This document shows positions 22,330-32,246 of a stretch of DNA of 64,000 nt, piece after piece (position 1 is the stretch's first letter; each line of letters opens with the position of its first letter). A model generated the notes under the pieces. That model worked only from the letters and a program-made list of their open reading frames with translations, did not search any database and was not told the DNA's origin. The position numbers and the translations under genes are program-made. This stretch comes from Cynocephalus volans (lineage: Eukaryota > Chordata > Mammalia > Dermoptera > Cynocephalidae), in NCBI RefSeq assembly GCF_027409185.1, contig NC_084460.1:147978569-148042568 (forward strand), read 5' to 3'.

Positions 22330-22505
22330 CTACGTCCCCATAGTGTTGTTAAAATATCTCTATAAAGTCACATTGTAGTATAACTTACTTAGCCTTTGTT
22401 TAAATTTACATCACCCACTTACATCATGAGCTATTCAAAGGTACTCCACTGTCCTGCACAATATGTTTCAAGAGCATGTCCCCAATAAATATTTGGCTAA
22501 GCTGA
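22330..22505 (+). repeat. Possible L2 3' end
   Basis: CATCATGAGCTATTCAAAGG, GTCCTGCACAATATGTTTC and CCCCAATAAATATTTGGCTA resemble the L2 3' terminal blocks in order. Confidence 0.45.
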
Positions 22506-23795
22506 CCAGATATCTAGATAAAATACTTCTAAAGCACAAGTTTTATTACAAAAGCACCTCACGGAGGCCTCTGCTGAAGGCCCCAACAACGATGCCTCCA
22601 AAGGAAGGTACTTAAGCTAAAAATGCAGATATGCATAAGGGCATGGCTGGCCAGGGGGCCTGAGTCCTTGACTGCAGCCCCCTTCAGGGACTGCAATGCC
22701 CTGGCTTTGCACCACAAGGCCTACCAGGTAAAGCCTTTGTAATTGCCTGTGTTCAGGCCTAAAGTATCACACATAGCATTCTGGCCTGCAGCTGGACTCC
22801 TTACCCTGCAGCACTTAATCCAACATTGCCTAGCCTTACTATTTTACTCTCAAGCTTCTAGAGGACTGGACATCCATTTTTATGTTTCCTGCTGTACTCA
22901 CTCATCCTAGTAATTTCTTAATTGACTTTAAGGAGTTCACAGATCCTGTTTTCAATCATTAATTTATGGAGTCAGAAAGACCAGAAACTCCCTTTCTGAT
23001 GCCTATATAAATACATGGGATAATGGTGCATATTCCATGAACAAAATTTGTAAATACTTTGAATAGAGTAAGTGTCCAATAGGTATTACTAGTCATAACG
23101 GTCCCCCCAGAAAATGTATATGGTTTAAATATTGAAGAATAGGATAATTTAGTAGATTTAGGAAGATGATAGGAGAGCAATAAAAATCACAGAAATCTAT
23201 TTCCTTTAAGTAACCAGAGTCTTAGTGCCTACTGAAATTTCAATCCGTAACATCTTGAGCCCAGAAATTCTTAGAAAGATAAAATGTCTGCTACTAAATA
23301 ATGGAAGTTTCCATAATGTAATCTGGACTGGCTTATGATATCCAAGTGTGAATGTCCAAAGTGCTACTCAGGAGAAAAAAGCTATTTTTCTGTAATCACT
23401 AAAAATAATGGTGCTTTTGAAAAATATATTCAGCTTCTAAATTGTTTTACTAAAATTACATAAAAAAATACATTAATCCATATAGCTAATGTTTGCTTTT
23501 GTCCCATCAGATCCATTGCAAAGAGGCATGAAGGGGGCTGAAAAAGGTATTTTGTTTGCATTTATGATACACATTAATCAGATAAAAAAGGAAAAACTGA
23601 CTAGACTAAATTGATTGTTTTGTTCTTCTTCTTGTTCGTACTACCAAGGAGATTCCACATGACAACAAATAACCAGACAGATTTCTTAATTTATTCAAAT
23701 ATAAAATTATTTTGCTAAATTGATAGAGTTGACATAGTTTGGGGATTAATTACAGAACCAATTTTAATTATTTATTTCTCATGGATATGTTTTGT
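22506..23795. other. Unclassified DNA with a GC-richer patch
   Basis: 22555-22850 is GC-richer than its surroundings and could be an unidentified LTR or MER element. It contains AAGGCCCCAACAACGATGCC and GGCTGGCCAGGGGGCCTGAG. I cannot name it. The rest is AT-rich with nothing visible. Confidence 0.45.
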
Positions 23796-24189
23796 TGGAT
23801 ATTGCCTTGGATTGGCTGTCCCTCAAAACTTGACAGTGTTAAGAGGGTGGGAAATCCTATTATGGCAATTAAAAGGTGGGAATTTGAAGAGGTAATTAGA
23901 TTGTAGAACCATGCCATAGTGAATGGATTAATAATGGTAGTCAGGAGCATGGTTCTGAGGGCGTTAAAAGAAGAATTCATGAGGAACTCTCTCTCTCTCT
24001 CCTGTGCCATTTTCTGCCATGTGAAACCCCTGCATTCCTGTAAAGGCACCACCAAAGAAGACCCTCACCAGATGTGTTCCCCAGACTTTGAACTTCCCAG
24101 CTTCCAAAACTGTAAGCAGTAAATTTTGTTTTCTTATAAATCACCCAGTTCCAGGTATTTTGTTATAAGCAACAGAAACATACTAAGAT
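23796..24189 (+). mobile_element. MST/THE1-like MaLR LTR, copy 1
   Basis: It shares its whole length with the LTRs at 47065-47478 and 61518-61918, including TTAAGAGGGTGGGAAATCCT, CCATTTTCTGCCATGTGAAA, CCCCTGCATT, CTTCCAAAACTGTAAGCAGT and the 3' end TTATAAGCAACAGAAACATA. The 3' block has the MaLR MST/THE1 layout. The 5' end is slightly truncated: the AAATTTTATGTATTAG block is missing. Frames across it are fortuitous. Confidence 0.85.
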
Positions 24190-24509
24190 GGAAAAGTAGA
24201 CATCATATAGGAGAATTTTTGTTTTATTTTATTCTTCATTCAACAGTGTCTGAAATATTTAAATGGAAAATTTCAGATTGATCCTCTTTCAGTTGTATTT
24301 TCATCTTTAAATATATTTTCAGCATCTCAAAATATCTAAAGAAAATGGGAAAGCTTCTTAGATTTACAGACATGTTACTTTTTATTGCTTTAGTTCTTGA
24401 TTTAGTTTTGTTTTTAATGGTAGCAAAACTTCAGAAATCACTTTTCATGTTGAAAGAAGTTACATAGTCATTTGCTGTATGCAAAATTTTCTCATCTGTG
24501 CAGATTTGA
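24190..24509. other. Unclassified AT-rich DNA
   Basis: Nothing recognisable. Confidence 0.6.
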
Positions 24510-24612
24510 TTGCGAGATTTTGGTGAGCATTTGTGCTATTGTTCTCATCTCCACTGCATCTATCATAATATTTTGCATGTGGTAGGTATTTAATAAATTC
24601 TGGCTTATTTAA
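24510..24612 (+). repeat. L2 3' end fragment
   Basis: TTCTCATCTCCACTGCATCT, ATATTTTGCATGTGGTAGGT and ATTTAATAAATTCTGG follow the L2 3' terminus ('gtatccccagcgcctagcac...agtaggtgctcaataaat'). Confidence 0.6.
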
Positions 24613-25852
24613 TAGAACATATATTTTGGTCTCTCTAAAAATGTCCCTTTAATGATGCCATACTGTCCCTGAAATAACAGTTTCAGAAATTTAGATTTAT
24701 GGCTGGTATCAGCTAAAATTCCAGCAACTCAGAGCCTAGTTTTATCTATTGAGAATTAGGGTATTATTCACTCCCATACAAATTGAATTTATCATTATGT
24801 ATTTTTCTCTTTTTAAATTGCCTGAGCATCTCAGAGAAAAGCTAACAAATCAGTGTAATTCTTAAAGAAACAAAACTGCAAAAATAGTCTTGTCAATGTA
24901 CCAAGATTCTTTTAGAAGACCCTTTTAAGAGCTGAATTACTGCAAGCTAATTTTATGATGGATAAAACAGTCACATCAAATGCAGTAAATCATGTTTTTT
25001 CCCTTTGACAGAAATTCCCTTTAAGTACTTATCTAGTGAATAGAAGCTGAGTAAACACAGAATACATCCATCAATTCTGCCTTCTGAAAAGTTAAACCTA
25101 AAGTACATAGAAAAATCATTTTAAAGATCATGGATATGTAAGATCAGGTTTCAAGAAAATCTCTACTTGGTTTGGCACTGAAAGGCAATTAATTTAGTTA
25201 CTTGTGATATCACTTCTTTGGATAGTTAAAAGGGATTAGAATTTCTCATCCTTGTTTGTAACAAAAGAAAGAGCTAGGCAGAGCAAGAATGAACCTCCAA
25301 TAGAGGTAGTCTAGTATTCAGAAGTGCTTTAGTTTGTTCAGTATCTATGCTGAGCCGGTTTTAAAAAATACTTTTGACACCACCCCTCCTCCCTAGTGAA
25401 AAATTCCAAATAAGGCATACTGACTAGATTTTTTTGCATTTGTAGGAGGAAGATTCTCTTGTTACTATATGAGAATATATAGTTTCCTTCCCTTTAAAGT
25501 TTAAACTTATGGTTTCATGATTTCCATAAGGTTTTATTTACTCATCTCTTTGGAAAAGCAATCCCCAAAACCACAGTTAGTCATCAGAAGTACATGAGTA
25601 TTCTTTTCTTTCTTACAATGAGACCATGAGGACAAAGTTATATTTAAATTCCTTAAGTGATAGGTATATGAGTATCTTCTTTACCTACCCAAGTAACATG
25701 AGGCAACCTAAGTACTTTCAGAGCCCTGTTTGAAAGTGTAGAGCATATGTGAATTACCCCTTAGGTCACTTTGCATTCTGTGCTAATTTATATGGAGCTC
25801 CTGTGTCAACCTCAGTCCATCACTAAGTTTTTCCTCTAAAAGACTTAGGAGA
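24613..25852. other. Unclassified AT-rich DNA
   Basis: Nothing recognisable over 1.2 kb. Confidence 0.6.
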
Positions 25853-26860
25853 GCCAACACAATACTAAAAAAGAAGAGTTGGAGAATTCATACTACCCAA
25901 TTTCCAGATTTACTATAAAGCTGCAGCAATCAAGGTAGCATAGTATTTGTGAAAGAATGATCACATAGATCAAAGGAACAGAATATGAAGCCCCAAATAG
26001 ACCCACACAAACATAGTCAACCGATCTTTGGCAAAGCCTCAATGGCATTTCAATGGAGGAAGAATAATATTTCCCACAAATGGTGCAGGAACAATTGACA
26101 TCCATATGCAAAAAAGAAAAGAAAGAGATAGACACGTAACATATACTTTTCACAAAAATTAATTCAAATGAATTATACATCTAAATGCAAAACACAAAAC
26201 TGTAAAATTTCTAGAAGAAAACAGGAGAAAATCTAGGTGGCCTTGGATTTAGTGATGAGTTTTTAAATACAATACCAAAAGAAGATCCATAAAAATTAAG
26301 TTGGACATATTAAAATAAAAACCTTCTGTGGGGGAAATATACTGTTATAAAAATGAAATAATCCACGGTCTAAGAGAAAATATTTGCAAAACACATTTCT
26401 GATAAAGGGCTTGTATCCAAATACAGAAGGAATTCTTAAAGCTCACGATTTATTAAAAAAAAACAAAACAGGACAATAAGAAAACAAACAATTCAATTGA
26501 AAAACAGAAAAAATATCTGAACAGATAATTTACCAAATAAGATATGAAAAGATGCTCAATCATTGTTTATCATTAGGGAATTGCAAATGAAACAACAATG
26601 AGAGATCGCTACACATCTAATAGGATGGATAAAGTACAAAAATAAAAATAAAAAGTGAGAATATCAATAGATGGTGAGGATATTACACAAAAAGAAATCT
26701 CTCTATTGCTGATGGAAATACAAAGTGATAAAACACTCTTAAAGACAGTTCGGTAGTTTATTACAAAGGTAAACATAGTCTTACCATGTAATACCTCTAA
26801 GTATTTATCCAACTGATTTGAGCACTTATGTCCACACAAAAACCTGTGCACAGATGTGTG
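25853..26860 (+). mobile_element. Old L1 ORF2 3' end and 3'UTR
   Basis: It follows the late ORF2 region of L1: AGTTGGAGAATTCATACTAC, TTACTATAAAGCTGCAGCAA, GATCAAAGGAACAGAATATG, GAGAAAATATTTGCAAAACA, GATAAAGGGCTTGTATCCAA, AAAGATGCTCAATCATTG. It then follows the 3'UTR (TGCTGATGGAAATACAAAGT, ACCTCTAAGTATTTATCCAA). No frame is preserved. Minus-strand frames of 95 and 101 codons are artefacts of this element. Confidence 0.88.
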
Positions 26861-28079
26861 GAACAATCTCACTGAGGGTGATGGTTTGGGTGAGATATGC
26901 TGACCTAAATCCATAGAAATGAACAGTCTGTAAAACTAAAACTGTACCTAAGCACTATGCTCTAGTTTTTAAAATAATTTCCCTTGTGGGTGCAGGTTAA
27001 CAATTCTGATACTGCTATATATGTATACTAGGATTGAACAATTAAGTAAATAGATGGCAGGTGCAGAAAGCCATGCTCTCATTGTTGTTCTGGGAGTTTA
27101 CAGACAAGTGAAAGGAGGCTAAAATGAGCCATGTGGTAATGAATGAGAGTTGGAGACATCCATACAAACTCATGTTTAGCTTAATATAGACACAATTATA
27201 TACAGAAATATTTATAGATATGTGTACATAAAGTTTAGTGTATGAACATGCATTTCTTAACTATGTCAGGTGGAAAGGTCTAGGAACAATGAAACCTATT
27301 TTCCAAATCAGGAAGTTACAGGAAGAGAACATAGTGGGGGTTATAGTTTAACAATATAGGCTGGTAACTTTCAGTGAAACAAGTCAGATGATATTGCATT
27401 AGACAATTAAGTGATTTTACAGCAATTTCTCAGTATCTTTACATAACAGTCAGTAACTAGTCTGTCTTTGAGCCAGCAACCTTGCTGTGCCACAAATCTT
27501 TATCTCACACCAGAGACTTTATAGCCTGAGGAAAATTTCCAGTTCTCCACAAGGTCAGTATTTGAAACTGCAAGACTTTGGAAAACCAGGCCCTGTGAAG
27601 TACATTTGCTTTAAGAATCCTCTACAGTATATGTGGATCCATTATGTTATTCTTTGTAGTTTACAAACGTGCAAATTTTTAAAAAATTAAAAGTTTAAAA
27701 AATTAATGAACAAGGTTTAAGTTCTTGGGAGCTCTTTTAATATTTTATAAATACATTATTTACTACTAACTCCCATAGCATAGTAATTGACCTTGATTAT
27801 AATAGAAAATGACTTCTGTATAAATTGTAAAAAAAGTTTAATGCATTCACAAGCATATTTTATATACACAAATATATACACAAAAGTTGGCTTAACCAAG
27901 AAAATGTATGCTATTTAACTTTGATTTTCTCTGAAAAGTTAAGAAAGACCCTAGAAAAATCACAAATGTATGTGAGGAACAAATCTTATAATGTAGTGAT
28001 ATTTTCTAAATATTTGCTTGTGTTCTTTTTATCTCCCTGCTCCCTCTGTCAACATACATGGAGCTGTTACCTAGAATAC
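26861..28079. other. Unclassified AT-rich DNA
   Basis: Nothing recognisable. Confidence 0.6.
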
Positions 28080-28385
28080 AGTATGAATTATCTTTTTCTA
28101 ATATTTACTTTTCTCCTCTACCAGTCTGACTCATGCCTTTTCACGTTCCTTTTGACAACCTTTTTCATGTGTTTCTTAAAATTAATGGTCTCAATAATTC
28201 TAGTCTCAGATCTTTCTTTTTCTGTTTTTATGGTCTTGTCCCCTGCACCTCATATCTAATCATTTCTTCTGTATTTAATAACCTTCAATAATCAAATGAC
28301 TCCCAAATCTGTATTACCAGCACAAATGTTGTCCCTGACCTTTACATGTCCGTAAACAGCATATCTACTTAAGATACCTTTGGAA
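28080..28385 (+). repeat. Possible L2 ORF2-region fragment
   Basis: AAATGACTCCCAAATCTGTA, TTACCAGCACAAATGTTGTC, CCTGACCTTTACATGTCCGT and ACAGCATATCTACTTAAGAT echo the L2 block 'atgactcccaaatttatatctccagcccagacc...catatctccacttgg'. It is diverged. Confidence 0.5.
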
Positions 28386-28583
28386 GCTACTAAACTTTAT
28401 TTGATATCTTGTCACTCGTGGTGGAAAACCCCCAAAGGAATAAGTTCTTCTCCACCAAATAAATAGTGATTTTACTTGTAGCCCTGAAATAAAACTTACT
28501 CTCTAAAACAATTGTTGTCTTAAATGTGATGGGGGCAGGGCAGAGGTGAAAAATCAGTAGTAACTATTAAAAAGTACACTGTG

Positions 28584-28753
28584 GGGCCGGCCCTGTGGCT
28601 CACTTGGGAGAATGTGGTGCTAGGAGCACTGAGGCTGCGGGTTCGGATCCTATACAGGGATGGCCGGTGCGCTCACTCGCTGAGCGTGGTGCGGACCATA
28701 CTATGCCAAGGGTTGCAATCCCCTTACTGGTCAAAAAAAAAAAAAAAAAAAGC
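28584..28753 (+). mobile_element. Dimeric tRNA-derived SINE (CYN-like), copy 2
   Basis: Starts GGGCCGGCCCTGTGGCTCAC, has GGGTTCGGATCC then TATACAGGGATGGCCGGTGC, GCTGAGCGTGGTGCGG and GGGTTGCAATCCCC, and ends in about 19 A. It is flanked by TACACTGTG at 28575-28583 and 28754-28762, a target duplication typical of L1-mediated insertion. Short frames across it are not genes. Confidence 0.95.
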
Positions 28754-28762
28754 TACACTGTG

Positions 28763-29198
28763 TTCAAATTATCATAGTATTAATAAATTGCCTCTTTGCT
28801 GTTTATAGTGATCAGCAACATAGCAAAAATCTCAGGTAAATTTTGTCATACAGCTAATAGTTTGCTTTTAACTCAGCATTTTTTAATCTCAACCACACAA
28901 TATTTTACAGTGATGTAAAACATTTCAAAATCTAACACTGCAATTGGGATTTTATGGAATATACTGTAGGAAACTCTTGTCAAGACTTAAGCCCTCCTCT
29001 GGAAGGACCTCCATGAAAAAGTTGATTAACCTCTACTGCTTCTCTTGTCCTCCAATTGGTGATGAAAGCCACTAGGAAAATCTTTGATGTTTCAACTGAA
29101 AAATGGCTGGGGTCCAGTAGGAAACAACTGGATTCTCCTACTGTTTAACGGAAAACTAAAATGGATTCTGCTTTTGCCATTTCTTATGATAAGATACT
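28763..29198. other. Unclassified DNA
   Basis: Nothing recognisable. Confidence 0.6.
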
Positions 29199-29565
29199 GT
29201 GTTAGTCTGTTTCTGCTGCTTATAACTAAATACCTGGAAGTGGGTAACTTATAAGCAAATGGAATTTATTGCTTACAATTTCAGGGGCTGGGAAGTCCAA
29301 GGTCCAGGGAACACATCTGGTGAAGGCCACATCTTGGTGGCAATGACAGTGACCCAGGGGTCTCACATGGCAGACAATGGCAAAGCAGAGAGAGAAAACT
29401 TCTCATGTGCTCTTCTTTTAAAAACCTCAGAACCACACCCCTGACTACCATTATTAATACATTTACTACAGCATAGCTCTACAATCTAATCTCCTCAAGA
29501 GCACACCTTTCAATTATCATAATAGGATTTCCCACCTTTAACAGTTAACAGTGGGAATTTAAGAT
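29199..29565 (-). mobile_element. MST/THE1-like MaLR LTR, copy 2
   Basis: In plus coordinates it opens TGTGTTAGTCTGTTTCTGCT, the reverse complement of the family 3' end. It continues AAATACCTGGAAGTGGGTAA and GGAATTTATTGCTTACAATT, then TAGGATTTCCCACC. This is the same family as the copies at 23796, 47065 and 61518, in opposite orientation. The 5' end of the LTR (right side) is diverged, so that limit is approximate. Confidence 0.8.
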
Positions 29566-29998
29566 TCTGTGATGTTGGAAAGTCATCCAGTCTACTGCAG
29601 ATACTTGCCTATTTTATAACACAAGATAAAGAACAATAAAAATGTAAATGTACCTTTAAATATCAAAAGGTATACAAGAATACAAAAAGATGGTACCTCA
29701 GCATTATACAAGTCAAAATTTGGGGTGAATTTCTACATAGGTCATTTTCCACCTTCTTCCTTTTCAACTATAAAAGACATTACAACGCTTTGCCACATCT
29801 CAAAGGATAAAACTCTTCTGGTGGCTTCAGGACCTCGTACAATGCCTTCTCCACTTACTTTCCCAATTCAGGGAAGAGTTTTTCATCCATCCATTTCACA
29901 AACCAAGAAACTAAACCATAGTATGGCATGCATGAATGAATGGCCCATTACTCTGAAGTAGAGCTCCCTACACCCTCATAACGTACGCTATCTGCTTC
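29566..29998. other. Unclassified DNA
   Basis: Nothing recognisable. Confidence 0.55.
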
Positions 29999-30429
29999 TG
30001 TAGAATTGCTTGCTTAACCTAAGTAACTCCATTTTACCCCGTCTGACCTGCAGACTAACTCCCCCTTCTGCATGAGAAACTGTTGACCTTCTTATAGAAA
30101 CAAAAGCTGTTGCATAGAAACAGGAACCATACACAGTGAACTATTACATGGGAACACACACAATGAAAAGTTGTACACTCGATTGCTCTAACAGCTCATT
30201 CGTGCCTTCTGTAACCTAGCTCCCTAGCTTGCTTTGTGCATCTGAACAGACCCGTGTGCCAACAGGATGTAGTTTCTGCCTTTAAAAACCCCGCATGACC
30301 AAGGCCTGATGCCGCTCTTCCTTGATTGATCCTTGGGAGACGGATGCCGGCCAGCTGGAGTGAATAAACTGTGCTTTTCTGCACGAGTGGAATGTAAGTG
30401 CATTTCTTGTGGGAGGGTGCCTCACAACA
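29999..30429 (+). mobile_element. Solo LTR (ERV-type), single copy here
   Basis: 431 bp running from TGTAGAATTGCTTGCTTAAC to GGGTGCCTCACAACA, with TG...CA ends. A TTTAAAAACCCC promoter-like block lies near 30281-30292. GGAGTGAATAAACTGTGC supplies a polyadenylation signal near 30364, followed by a short U5. This architecture suggests a class I (ERV1-like) LTR. I cannot name the family, and no target duplication is obvious. Confidence 0.7.
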
Positions 30430-30504
30430 ACTCCACTACTTGGGAGTTCAGTGATTTAACTGATTCTATTTAACTTACACAAAAATGCATCAAGAGTTGG
30501 AGGA

Positions 30505-30690
30505 AGAGCAATTCTACTTCCAGGTATATACCTGAAGGAATTAAAAGCAGAGACTTGAATAGATACTTGTATGCCAATACGCACTGCAGCATTATTCACA
30601 ATAGCCAAAAGATAGAAGGAACCCAAGTGTCTGTAGACAGACAAATGGATAAACAAAACATGGTATCTACAAAACAAAAAAATAAAAGTA
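30505..30690 (+). mobile_element. Old L1 3'UTR fragment
   Basis: TTCTACTTCCAGGTATATAC, AATTAAAAGCAGAGACTTGA, GCATTATTCACAATAGCCAA, AACCCAAGTGTCTGTAGACA and AATGGATAAACAAAACATGG are standard L1M 3' phrases in sequence. Confidence 0.88.
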
Positions 30691-31309
30691 AAAAGGAATC
30701 TACAAGAGAAATGTGGAAAAGTAGATGATCTTCCTTTATTTACATACAATAAATATTTTAAAATTTCTTTAAGATATTTAATTAAATTATAATTTTTTGA
30801 TCTGCCTTTGGTTTTGGTTTTGCTTTTTTATTTTTATTTTTTCTTTATTTATGGAAACTTAGACTTATCAAATATAATTTTATATGCCTTTCCTCTTAAA
30901 GATAACAGCCAGTTTTTCCCTTTGGAGGATAAGTGAAGGGGAAAAATTGAAACAATATATATATATATATTTATAAAGCATCATGTTATGAACCTATCTT
31001 ATTTTTGTTTTGATTTCTAATGCAGTTTTACTTTGTAGACATGGATATTTGCATATTAAAGGAGAAGTTGTAGAAAAGAATACTTTTTTTCTAGAACTAG
31101 TTGCTTCTTCCTGTTTTTGCCATATGAACACATTGTCACAAGAAAATTTTATTCCAGAGTTTGTTACAAACTCTGTACTTAACAGAGTTTTACAGTTTGT
31201 TCTGTATTTAACAAAATGTTTCCAAATTCTTAACATTAGAGGAATGAATGTGAGCAATCAAAATTACTGAGATCAACAGGGATATATGCGTATATTACAT
31301 TTCAAAAAA
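30691..31309. other. Unclassified AT-rich DNA
   Basis: Contains a short (AT)n at about 30956-30971. Two overlapping perfect palindromes lie near 31155-31190 (see findings). Confidence 0.6.
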
Positions 31310-31317
31310 GCATAGAT

Positions 31318-31483
31318 GGGGCCGATCCCATGGCTCACTCGGGAGAGTGCGGCGCTGGGAGCACAGCGGCGCTCCCGCAGCGGGTTCGGATCCTATATAG
31401 GGATGGCCGGTAGAGCGCGGTGCGGGCGACACCAAGCCAAGGGTTACAAAAAAAGAAAAGAAAAGAAAAAAAAAAAAAAAAAA
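31318..31483 (+). mobile_element. Dimeric tRNA-derived SINE (CYN-like), copy 3, internal deletion
   Basis: Starts GGGGCCGATCCCATGGCTCA and has GGGTTCGGATCC and TATATAGGGATGGCCGG. It then jumps to TAGAGCGCGGTGCGGGCGAC, lacking the ~14-bp CGCTCACTGGCTG-type segment that contains the second A-box in the other copies. The tail is A-rich (AAAAAAAGAAAAGAAAAG then poly-A). Direct repeats GCATAGAT (31310-31317 and 31484-31491, preceded by A runs) are its target duplication. It is GC-rich with little decay, so relatively young. Confidence 0.95.
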
Positions 31484-32174
31484 GCATAGATCGTTACATG
31501 CAAACAGTTTCACATAAAAGCTATATCAGATGATTCAGTTGCATAAATTACAAAACTCAATTTAAAATTTCATATAAAAAAGTGTTTTCTTACTTCTGTT
31601 AAAGAGGACACATTCAACCTTGCCTGCATCTGCCTGGAGCCAGCGGTTCTACGTGCACCCAGCATCCAGAGAGAAGCACCGCACACTGACGGAGAGGATA
31701 TGGGCCGAGTGATTGTGTCTAGGCATGGGCTGGGGCTGCTGCTTCTGGCACTGCTCCTGCTCAGGAAGATTTATTCAAACCAAACAACTGTTGTAAAACT
31801 TTCAGATAACTCCTCCCAGAGTGTACCTCGGCTACCCCAAATCCAGCTAATGCTACCACTATGGTAGCTGGCAGCGCTCTGCAGTCCACAGCCTGTCTCC
31901 TCATCCTCTCCCCCTCTTTCCTACATCTCTACTATCAAGAAACTCAGGCTAAGAAATGTCTGAACTTCCCCATCTTCTAAACTCAATTCAGAAGGTACCT
32001 AGAAGTCCAGCGTGGCAAGGAAAAAACAGATCTTTGTCAAATCTATTGATTCCACACCTTATTTTATTGACACAAAAAATGTTGAGAATCTCATATTTGA
32101 TTGGTTTGAAGAACATGTGGAGGATTTGACTAGATGATGAATGCCGATATCAAATCTGCTGGATATTCATGTAC

Positions 32175-32190
32175 AAGAAGAAGAAAGACA
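32175..32190. repeat. Left target-site duplication of the tRNA-half insertion
   Basis: AAGAAGAAGAAAGACA, repeated exactly at 32231-32246. Confidence 0.95.
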
Positions 32191-32230
32191 GAGCGCGTTG
32201 GTGGTATAGTGGTGAGCATAGCTGCCTTCC
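32191..32230 (+). mobile_element. Retroposed 5' half of tRNA-Gly(TCC), tailless
   Basis: Positions 32195-32230 equal the first 36 bases of mammalian tRNA-Gly with anticodon TCC, ending exactly at the anticodon (GCATAGCTGCCTTCC). GAGC precedes it as four extra bases. The following AAG of the target also matches the tRNA. Identical 16-bp repeats flank the 40-bp insert and there is no poly(A). The host is CD24 3'UTR sequence, whose parental mRNA lacks this insert. This is best read as an L1-mediated integration of a tRNA half (tailless retropseudogene). It is not a tRNA gene. Confidence 0.92.
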
Positions 32231-32246
32231 AAGAAGAAGAAAGACA
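32231..32246. repeat. Right target-site duplication of the tRNA-half insertion
   Basis: AAGAAGAAGAAAGACA, identical to 32175-32190. Confidence 0.95.

Noticed and set aside
21188-31483. Bat origin on the basis of the dimeric SINEs
   Set aside because: Similar dimeric tRNA SINEs are known in some bats, but the accompanying tRNA-Ile monomers fit colugo better. Not excluded without a search.
32195-32230. Functional tRNA-Gly gene
   Set aside because: Only the 5' half is present; the anticodon stem, T arm and acceptor 3' strand are missing.
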